A DNA stretch of 34,188 nucleotides from Planctomycetaceae bacterium (GTDB taxonomy: Bacteria; Planctomycetota; Planctomycetia; Pirellulales; Pirellulaceae), in NCBI GenBank assembly GCA_007127095.1, contig SKZY01000202.1, positions 1-34,188 of the forward strand, in the 5' to 3' direction. Shown here piece after piece: positions 23,629-31,600 of this stretch. Below the pieces are notes generated by a model. It did no database searches and was not told where the DNA came from. It saw only the letters and a list, made by a program, of their open reading frames with translations. How positions within the stretch are numbered: the first letter of the stretch is position 1; each line of letters starts with the position of its first letter. The position numbers were made by a program, and so were the translations under genes.

Positions 23629-24705
23629 ATGACTAGAAACCAACCCCGCCTCGGATTCACGCTCGTCGAATTGATGGTCGCGATCGTGATTATCGGGATT
23701 CTGATGACGATCACGGTAACGGCGGTCCAGCGGGCGATCGTGACCGGCCGACAAACGGCGATGCGGATGGAGGTGAATGCTTTGGCAGGTGCCGTCGAGC
23801 AGTACTTCGCGAAGTATGGTGATTACCCGCCCGACGGTAGTAGTGAGGCGGTGCTGATGGGGCACATGAGAAAGATTTTTCCGCGGATGTCGCCGCTGGA
23901 TCGTTCGCTTTTGCAGCAGTTGGTTCAACACCGCTCGTCAGGTGATTTCAGCGAAGTCGCCATGGACCGGGCCGAGGCGTTGGTCTTCTTCTTGGGCGGC
24001 TTCAGCGACAATCCGATCAACCCGCTCACCGGCGAAGGCGGGCCGTTGGTGTTGGCTCCCGGTGTTAGTCCGAGTGATACCACCGCTATTCAAAATATCG
24101 CGAATTACCAATACAACGCCACCCGAGACAACGCGTTTTTTGATTTCGATCTCAACCGGCTGACGATCGGTCGTGCGACCGATACGGCGCCGCTGCTGAG
24201 CACCGACGAAGTGCTGTTGGGTGTCAATGAACCGGGGCATGGCGGCCGGGACCCGCTGCCGACTTATCTCGCCCGCGTCGACAACCCGACGCCGATCGTC
24301 TATTTCGATTCGCGGACTTATGGGCAATTGCCGTCGGGGATATATAACGGATACCTGGCCGGAACCGGGTCTGAGTTCGGCGGAGTGCGCCCCTACATGA
24401 CCGCCGCGCTTGGTGGCGGTACGGGCAACCCGAATGACCTGCAATTTCACAATCGCGAGACCTTCCAAATCATCTCGCCGGGGTTGGACGGGGTTTTCGG
24501 ATCGATGGTGTCGGTGGATGCCGGCAATCCCGGAGCCGCGCCGGTCTATTTCATCACCGAGACGGGTGAAGCTTTCGGACCGGTTTCGCCGGCTCCGTCA
24601 ATCAATGGGTTTCAGGATGGCGATTGGTTGGGCCTAGGGGTCAACGGTCACTTGGATAACGTCACCAATTTCAGTACCTCAACCCTTGAGAGTGATCTGC
24701 AATGA
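23629..24705 (+). CDS. Prepilin-like protein 1 (GspG/PilA-type N-terminus)
   Basis: This 358-residue protein starts at ATG 23629 and carries a classical type III signal. A short basic leader MTRNQPRLG is followed by the cleavage point G9/F10 and the hydrophobic helix FTLVELMVAIVIIGILMTI, with Glu at mature position +5. A prepilin peptidase would cut here and the helix would pack into a pseudopilus. The mature protein is much longer than a major pseudopilin (about 140 residues). It continues VNALAGAVEQYFAKYGDYPPDG, which resembles GspG, then becomes unrecognised and Gly/Pro/Asn-rich. It overlaps the next gene by 4 bp. It is first in a five-gene block that likely forms one transcript. Confidence 0.9.
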   Translation: MTRNQPRLGFTLVELMVAIVIIGILMTITVTAVQRAIVTGRQTAMRMEVNALAGAVEQYFAKYGDYPPDGSSEAVLMGHMRKIFPRMSPLDRSLLQQLVQHRSSGDFSEVAMDRAEALVFFLGGFSDNPINPLTGEGGPLVLAPGVSPSDTTAIQNIANYQYNATRDNAFFDFDLNRLTIGRATDTAPLLSTDEVLLGVNEPGHGGRDPLPTYLARVDNPTPIVYFDSRTYGQLPSGIYNGYLAGTGSEFGGVRPYMTAALGGGTGNPNDLQFHNRETFQIISPGLDGVFGSMVSVDAGNPGAAPVYFITETGEAFGPVSPAPSINGFQDGDWLGLGVNGHLDNVTNFSTSTLESDLQ

Positions 24706-25991
24706 GTCTCATGAGGTCCGGTAACGATCGAGCAGAAGCGAACGGCCGTGAGCCAAATCCGCCAGCATTCACGCTGGTCGAGGTGTTGGTTGTGTTGGTG
24801 TTGATTTCGATCCTCTCCAGCATGGTTCTGACTGCGGTTCGCGGGGCCACTCAGTCGGCGCGGATCGCCCGGACCCGCAGCATCATCGGGACGATCGACA
24901 GTGTCTTGCAAGAGCTTTATGAGGATTACAAGTACCGTCCGTTGGCGGTTGAGATCCCGGATATCAGTGCGGAGCAGTTAATCGGCGGCCAGCTGGTATT
25001 ATCCTTCGAGGCGATGCCGTCGGAGGCCGCTCGGGCGCGGCTGATCATGCTGCGTGATCTGCAGCGGATGGAGCTGCCCGACAAGGTTCGCGACGTCTGG
25101 CGGCCGACCACGCCGCGTCTACCGACTCAACCGGTTCCTGTATACGTCGCGGCCGATCAGATCGCTCAGAATCCGACCACCGGCCGGTTACGTTTGGTCC
25201 GTGCGGAGTCAGGCAGTTTGAACGATCGAACTCGTTTACCGGCTACCTGGTTTGGCGTTGGCCCGGTGCCGTCGGGTCAATGGCCGAGTCGGTTCAGCGG
25301 TTATCTGACGCGGACTCAGGCGGCCAATTGGACTCGGCAGCACCAGGGAGCCGAGTGCCTCTACCTGATTATGGCGTCGACTTATATCAATGGAATAGCG
25401 GCGATCGAATCGATCCCGCCATCAAACATTGGCGACACCGACGGCGACGGTGTCCCCGAAATCCTCGACGGCTGGGGCCGCCCGCTCGGCTTCATCCGTT
25501 GGCCGGTCGGTTTCATCGATCCTGACAGCGATGTGACTTCGACCGACGAGTTTGATCCTTATCGGGCTGACTTCGGCAATCTCGTCAACCCGCCGGGGGT
25601 TCCAGCTGTCCGCGCTCGCCCATTTTCGGTCCGACCGTTGGTGATTTCCGCCGGCCCCGACGGTGAGTTCGGGATCGCCTTGACGACCCGTCGCGGCGAC
25701 CTGGTGTCGGAGGACGCCGCCTTGTCGGAGGCCCAGCTGGAAAGCGAAGAAGTCAGTTATGCCAACCAGATTTGGCCTCGCACCGTCGAATGGATGGGGC
25801 AGGAGTTTGCCGGCCGCGGGGGAACGGCTCCGCCGGAGTATCACTTCCCCGACCCGTTCTTGAGGCGGTTCATCGCCAACAATCCGACCCACATTTTGCC
25901 CGGCGGACCGCTCGACCCGGCGAACACCGGTTTTGCGCGATCCTGGCGGGATGACAACATTTCAAATTATCAGCTGGAGGTGAGCGAATGA
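24702..25991 (+). CDS. Prepilin-like protein 2
   Basis: This 429-residue protein overlaps both neighbours by 4 bp (ATGA). The leader of about 22 residues ends NPPA, then FTLVEVLVVLVLISILSSMVLTA, with Glu at +5. The residue before the predicted cut is Ala22 rather than Gly, a tolerated but less common choice. The beginning of the mature part (RGATQSARIARTRSIIGTIDSVLQEL) is helical. The rest is not recognised; it contains DTDGDGVPEILDGWGRPLGF, an acidic, Asp-rich segment similar to calcium-binding or dockerin-like loops, followed by VISAGPDGEFG, seen in other large planctomycete pseudopilins. It is probably a minor pseudopilin, and its exact equivalent in GspH-K terms is unclear. Confidence 0.88.
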   Translation: MSLMRSGNDRAEANGREPNPPAFTLVEVLVVLVLISILSSMVLTAVRGATQSARIARTRSIIGTIDSVLQELYEDYKYRPLAVEIPDISAEQLIGGQLVLSFEAMPSEAARARLIMLRDLQRMELPDKVRDVWRPTTPRLPTQPVPVYVAADQIAQNPTTGRLRLVRAESGSLNDRTRLPATWFGVGPVPSGQWPSRFSGYLTRTQAANWTRQHQGAECLYLIMASTYINGIAAIESIPPSNIGDTDGDGVPEILDGWGRPLGFIRWPVGFIDPDSDVTSTDEFDPYRADFGNLVNPPGVPAVRARPFSVRPLVISAGPDGEFGIALTTRRGDLVSEDAALSEAQLESEEVSYANQIWPRTVEWMGQEFAGRGGTAPPEYHFPDPFLRRFIANNPTHILPGGPLDPANTGFARSWRDDNISNYQLEVSE

Positions 25992-27157
25992 TCACCCATC
26001 CAGACCGCTGCGGCCGACGCCACATCGCCTCGGCGACCGGGTTTACACTGCTGGAAGTCTTAGTGACTTTCTTCGTCTTGCTGATTTTGGCCGGGGTCGC
26101 TCTGCCGGTGACCCGCAACACGCTCCGCGATCAACGGAACAACCGCGCCGCCCAGATCGTGACCTCGTTCATCGACCTGACGCGGAATCATGCCATCGCG
26201 TATGAACGCGACATGGGGGTGGTCTTTGAGCGGCTGGAACCGGAAGGGTTCGGGCGTTCGGCTTGCTTGCGATTGCGACAGGTGCGGGGTGTGCCGATCT
26301 ACACAGGCGAGTCGGCCAAGGCGATGGCGACATTGGTCAATGTCGCTGGCACCGTCGGCGGTCCGATCAACGCCGCCGATTTCAATCCGATCGAGAGTCA
26401 ATTGTTGGCGCTCAGCGCCGACATGATCCTTGCCGGTAATGCTGCCGACGCGCCGATCCGTCTGGGCGATCGGCTCGAGTTGCCCGGAGGCCGGATCGTT
26501 ACGATCCTCGACATCGCTCGGGTGGGGACTGCGACGGTGAATGAACTGCGGACCGTCCGAGTCACCTTCAACCTTCGCGAGCCGAGTAATTTGCCGGCGC
26601 CGTTGACCAGTACCTATACCCATCCCGGACGAGCGTCTCGCTCGACCAACCCGCCCCAGCGGGTCCGCTATGCGATTCATCGGGCACCGGTGTTGACCAA
26701 CACCGCGTCGGTGTCGTTACCGCGAGGGACGGCGATCGACCTGAATTATTCGGGCTTCGGTGTTCGTGGCAGCGAGTTCATGCCCAACCTTAACGATGCC
26801 TCGGTCGTGGCCGGATCGGTGATCGTGCTGTTCGATTCAGCCGGCCGCGTGTCGCGGGTCAATACCGGCGTCGGTGACGTGGGGCCGCCGGTCAGTCAAC
26901 TCTTTTTCTGCATCGGTGACCTCGACGGCGTGCAATCCGCCGCGGCCGACCTGTTGAACCAGGAGCGGCGGAGCCGGGCCAACGTATTGCGGACCAGCGC
27001 TTCTTGGTTAGTGCTCAACCCGGCTACCGGACGTACGTTCGCCGCGCCGCTTGCGCCGGTCGGTCTGACCGCGATGACCGGTGGTATCGCTGAGCAGACG
27101 ACTCAGGCGATTGAGCAGGCCCGGTTCCTCGCAAACCTAGGCGACACACTCGATTGA
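25988..27157 (+). CDS. Prepilin-like protein 3 (GspH/FimT-like)
   Basis: This 389-residue protein overlaps the upstream gene by 4 bp. The leader MITHPDRCGRRHIASATG precedes FTLLEVLVTFFVLLILAGVALPV, with cleavage G18/F19 and Glu at +5. The segment after the helix (RNNRAAQIVTSFIDLTRNHAIAYERDMGVVFE) resembles the start of GspH/FimT minor pilins, where a helix leads to a beta strand. The C-terminal two thirds are unrecognised. FYS-like or metal motifs are not obvious. The protein is long for GspH (about 170 residues), as are its neighbours. Its position within the overlapping block suggests co-expression in fixed stoichiometry. Confidence 0.88.
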   Translation: MITHPDRCGRRHIASATGFTLLEVLVTFFVLLILAGVALPVTRNTLRDQRNNRAAQIVTSFIDLTRNHAIAYERDMGVVFERLEPEGFGRSACLRLRQVRGVPIYTGESAKAMATLVNVAGTVGGPINAADFNPIESQLLALSADMILAGNAADAPIRLGDRLELPGGRIVTILDIARVGTATVNELRTVRVTFNLREPSNLPAPLTSTYTHPGRASRSTNPPQRVRYAIHRAPVLTNTASVSLPRGTAIDLNYSGFGVRGSEFMPNLNDASVVAGSVIVLFDSAGRVSRVNTGVGDVGPPVSQLFFCIGDLDGVQSAAADLLNQERRSRANVLRTSASWLVLNPATGRTFAAPLAPVGLTAMTGGIAEQTTQAIEQARFLANLGDTLD

Positions 27158-27162
27158 TCATC

Positions 27163-28566
27163 ATGACCTCAGCCACCCGAACCGACCGACCGACCATCAC
27201 CATCGCTTGCCAGCAAAGCGGTCAAGCTACTGTTGCGCATGGTAAAAGGGGGCAGGCTTCTTTTGTGCGCAGCACCCGAAGGGCGAGTTCCTCGCAAAAG
27301 AGTCCTGACCCCTTTTACCACTCTGACCCCTTTTACCATGCCGGGGTTTCGTTAGTCGAAGTCATCTTCGCGATCGGGGTGATTTTGATCGGAATGCTCG
27401 GCTTGATGTCGGTGTTACCGCTGGCGGGTAATCGGGCCCAGAGTGCCGTGGGTCTCAATACCTCCGCGGCGATCGCCGATTCGGTCTACGGTAGATTGAT
27501 CTCGGGAAATTATCTCGATGCGGCACATTTGCTGATCGCGAGGCCCGACCCGTTGGAGGCTCTGCCGGGCCCACCCGGAGGACCGTTTCCGGCCGACCTG
27601 ATGACGCAGCCACTCTGCATCGATCCGTTACATGTGGTTCCCAACCCGGCGTTTTCGGCAACCGACCCGTTCCCGGCGGTAACGAGTGAATTGCCGTTGG
27701 ACGCACCGGGCAACGGTTACACACCGGTGTTGTTCCCCTATTTCTTTGCGAACCACAATCCGCTGCTCGATCCTTCGCTTGACCCGACTGCGCCTTCTGC
27801 TCCTCCTGCTACCTCGCGAAACTTGACGCAAGGATTACCGCGGATGCGGCGGGTCGGTTTGCGTCATCCTGATACCGGTCGGGTTTACAACCTCGAAGAG
27901 AGTTTGCGGTTTGTCGAAAATCAGGACGACATCCTCGCCAACCGTCCTAAGGATCCGACGCTGGACGTGACCGTGCCGGGATTACGGGCGACGGCCGGTG
28001 GGTTGGGATATGGGAAACGTTTGGCGACCGGAGAGTACAGCTGGTTCGCGACGTTGGTGCCGAGCTCAGATCGCCCTGGCGAACGCTTCGCAATGCTCTC
28101 GATCGTCGTGGTCCGGAACCGCGATCGTGGCTTCGGTTTCCCGACCAGCCCCGTGGCGACGGCCGAAGGGAACCCCAGGGCCGAGCGGGTTGCCCTGGTT
28201 ACCGCGGCGCAGGGGTTTCGTGGAGGCGCCGGTGGCGTCGTCGAATTGGTCAGCACCTCTTCGCTCCGTTCGTCGATTCCCTCGGGCAGTTGGTTGATGT
28301 TGTCGTTGGGGAATCAACACCGTTGGTATCGCGTCGCCGGTACCGACGGCGAGGCCGAGTTCGCTACGGCGGGAACGTTTGGGATCGGCTCCGTACCGCC
28401 CGACCAAACGCTCTGGCGGCGGCGAGTTCAGATTGACGGTTCCGACTGGCAATTCAACTTTCCGACACCGATCGCTGTCAATAATCAGAACGCCTACACT
28501 CACGCCACGTTGGTCGACGGCGTGGTATCGGTCACCGAGCGAATGGTACGAATGCGGGCGCGGTAG
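27163..28566 (+). CDS. Prepilin-like protein 4 (PilV/GspI-like) with a repeat-derived leader
   Basis: This 467-residue protein starts at ATG 27163. A TTG at 27154 that overlaps the previous stop is also possible and would keep the 4-bp-overlap pattern. The prepilin motif is AGVSLVEVIFAIGVILIGMLGLMSVLPLAG, with cleavage G61/V62 and Glu at +5. The SLVEVIFAIGVILIGMLG segment resembles PilV/GspI-type helices. The leader of about 61 residues is several times the normal length. Roughly residues 26-60 are encoded by a palindromic element (27238-27340). If the element is recent, processing by the peptidase may be changed. No other start codon in frame lies close before the motif; the ATG at 27338 is out of frame. 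The C-terminal part is unrecognised. Confidence 0.85.
   Translation: MTSATRTDRPTITIACQQSGQATVAHGKRGQASFVRSTRRASSSQKSPDPFYHSDPFYHAGVSLVEVIFAIGVILIGMLGLMSVLPLAGNRAQSAVGLNTSAAIADSVYGRLISGNYLDAAHLLIARPDPLEALPGPPGGPFPADLMTQPLCIDPLHVVPNPAFSATDPFPAVTSELPLDAPGNGYTPVLFPYFFANHNPLLDPSLDPTAPSAPPATSRNLTQGLPRMRRVGLRHPDTGRVYNLEESLRFVENQDDILANRPKDPTLDVTVPGLRATAGGLGYGKRLATGEYSWFATLVPSSDRPGERFAMLSIVVVRNRDRGFGFPTSPVATAEGNPRAERVALVTAAQGFRGGAGGVVELVSTSSLRSSIPSGSWLMLSLGNQHRWYRVAGTDGEAEFATAGTFGIGSVPPDQTLWRRRVQIDGSDWQFNFPTPIAVNNQNAYTHATLVDGVVSVTERMVRMRAR
27238..27340. repeat. REP-like palindromic element inside the prepilin gene
   Basis: GGTAAAAGGGGGCAGG at 27241-27256, continuing to 27269, is an imperfect inverted repeat of 27293-27319 (reverse complement GGTAAAAGGGGTCAGG...). 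The middle (27270-27292) contains the GGGCGAGTTCC core shared with 15609. The right arm is duplicated as an 18-bp direct repeat (CTGACCCCTTTTACCA at 27305-27320 and 27323-27338). CATG lies at both outer edges (27238 and 27337). The element is read in frame, giving a PDPFYHSDPFYHAG sequence. Confidence 0.85.
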
Positions 28567-28618
28567 AGTCCCGAACGTGTCATCCCGCTCAACCTTGTCG
28601 TGAATCTCCGTTAAACAT

Positions 28619-31600
28619 ATGAAATCCTCCAAACGCTCCGATCGACGCGGTATCATCCTGCTGGTGGTGATCAGCTCGTTGGCCTTTTTTAGCATTCTGG
28701 TCGCGACCTACTTGATCTTTAGCCGCGATTCGCGGCAGTCGTCGTTCGTGATGGCGAGCCGCAATTATCGTGCGCCGGAGGTGCCCGATCTGCTCGACGA
28801 GGCACTGATGACATTGATCCGGGGTACGGACAACGAGTTCAGTTCGTTCTTCGGGGAAGACTTATTGAGCGACTATTACGGGCGCCGTGATGCACTCGAT
28901 TTCCGAGTCCTGAACGAAGCGGTCCGTCAAAACGCCTTTCAGCATGTCGGTGGCGGTTATGTGCGATTTCCAATCCAGTGGTCTAATAACATTCGACCAC
29001 CGACATTGGAAACTTGGGATGACCTGTTCAGTGGGCGATTGATCACGTTCCTGGAAGGACCGCTGCGAAACAAAACGTTCCGGGTAAAACGTTCTCGGGT
29101 TTTGCAACCAGAACCACCGGCTACGACCCCTCCGTTTACCGACGTCTTATACATCAAGATCGACGAACCGACGCTATCGACGGCGGTGTTGAGCGACACC
29201 AACCCGGCTGTGGCGTTGCCTCTACTGCGGCCGTTTTTCTACGGAAACACCGGGCCGCCAGCGACGGGCGGTTACGCATTCCACATGAACGGAGTGCCAC
29301 GAAATTCGCCGGGTGTCGGTTTGGTCGGCAATAACTTGACGTTAACGCTGGGCGATATCCAAACCGGTTCACCGCCATCAGCAAACGCAGTCGGTTTTCA
29401 GACGTTGCCCGTTGCATTGCAGCCATCCGCTATCCGCCCATTCGAACTGATCGACAAGCGACAAATCGTTATCGACGGCGATTTTGACGAAGACTACGAT
29501 GCTGCCGACTTTAATAATTGGTTCCTCAGCTATAACAATCCCGACGGCTCGATCGTGCCGTCGTTCCACCGTCCCGCAGTGATCAATTACATCCTCAATG
29601 AGGCGGATTGGAGAGGCATCAGCGATGCCGAGGACTACCGGCCGTTGCTGGCCAGCATCGCTCGTGGGACGTTTCGGCCGTTACCTATCGGCGCCAACAT
29701 GCTCGCCCCTGGGAGCCCTCGCATCAATCCGCAGTTCACGGGTGGTTCGGCGAAGTACATCCTGCGGACTCCAATGCGGTGGTCCGACGATGTAGGTCAG
29801 GCACGTTTACGGTTGGATCAACTGGCTCGCGCCCTGGTGCGTGACAACGACATCAACGACCAATGGGACGTCGACAACAGCGGCGACGGGAAAAAGGACA
29901 GCATCTGGGTCGATATCGATTTGCCGACATTCACCTCGCGTGAAGGCAAAATCCTCAAACCGTTGATCGCGCCGCGAATCGAGGATTTGAGCGGCCGTTT
30001 GAATATCAATGCGCACGATAATGTGGCGTTGAATAATGATTTGGCGGCTCTGCAAACCGAATTGGCCAATTGGGCCGGTACCCAAGGCGGATACGGCGCG
30101 TCTCCAGGAAACCAACGGACCGTTTTCCGGGGGCTCGGCTTCGGGCCTGCCGAGATCGAGATTCCGGCGACCAGCGCCGATCCGGCGGGGATCACCGCGG
30201 CAATGCGGGCCGCGGCGCAAATTGCCGTTACCCAGCGTTATCAATCACGATATGGCGCCGCGGTACCAGGTCGCCCCGGTCCTGATCCGCTCGACACGTT
30301 GCGGTCGGGTTGGCGGCCGAACCTGTTCACCGCCGGGTCGGGTTATGGGGCATCGCTCGATCCGTTCGGCCGTGGCGGTGTGGCGCTCGGCCGTGACGGT
30401 CAATTGGTCGCGGCGATCTCGGGGCGTCAGGTGGCGGCGGGGACCAACCCGCCGTTCGATCGGGTCGACGAGGCGGTCAACGATCCTTATGAGACCGATC
30501 CGTCGGGAATGTCGGGTGGCGATTCGCTGTACAGTTTCGCCGAACTCGAGCCGATCCTGCGGTCGAACGATTTCGATATCGATCTGCTGCCCCAAAGGTT
30601 GCGAAACCAGTTTTACGAACTGATCCGCATCCACCCCGAATTTGCCAACGTGTTGACGACCCACAGCGTGTCGGATGACACACCGATCTCCGCTGACCAG
30701 CAACATGGTGCCTTTTACCATCAACTGGCTCGCCGAATCAATCAGCTCAGCGGTGGCATGTTGACCGGCATGACGTTGCCGCAGCAGACTCGCTTCTTGA
30801 GTCAGTTGGTCGCACCCGAGTTTCGGCTCGGGCGGAAGCTTGACGTCAACCGTCCGTTCGGCAACGGCGTCGATGATACGCCGTTCATAGCCAATATGAA
30901 TAACGGATTTGGCGTCATCGACGAACCGCGAGAGGTATCACCGGGTGTGCTGTTGCCGAACAACCCGGGCGACCCGCTGCTACCCGTCTCGGCGGCGACT
31001 GTTCCCGGCGATTATGCGGGTACCGTGGTCGCACCGGTCGAGACACAGACTTATGGGATCAATGCCGGTTCGGGACAAACGGTTCCGGGGCCGTATCAGA
31101 ACATCCCGCCGCGTTACAACTTGGTCAATGCCAGTGATGAGCAGATCTACGAACATACCGCTCCGAATCGGATCTATCCGTTCGACTTTGAGCTGAATAC
31201 GACGACCGGGGCGGCGTTGGGGCGTCAGGTAACGGCCCGACAGTTGATGGCTCGCCACCTGTATGTCTTGATGATGATCTTGACGCGAGATTACGAGTTC
31301 CCGTCGATGGCTGAGACTTTCAATCCGGCGAGGACGACGGCGGCCGATTTCGACCCGAATTTTTATAAGGCTCGGCGGTTGGCCCAGTGGGCGGTCAATG
31401 TGGTCGATTATCGCGACAGTGATTCGATCATGACCCGGTTCGTTTTCGACCCCAATCCGTTCAACGGTTGGACGCCGCCACCCGAACCGGCACCGCTGCA
31501 GAATGTTGTCTGGGGTGTCGAATCGCCCGAACTGGTCTTTTCTGAGAGCCTGGCGTTTCACGACATTCGGGTCCGAAATACCGACCGAGCGAATACGGCG

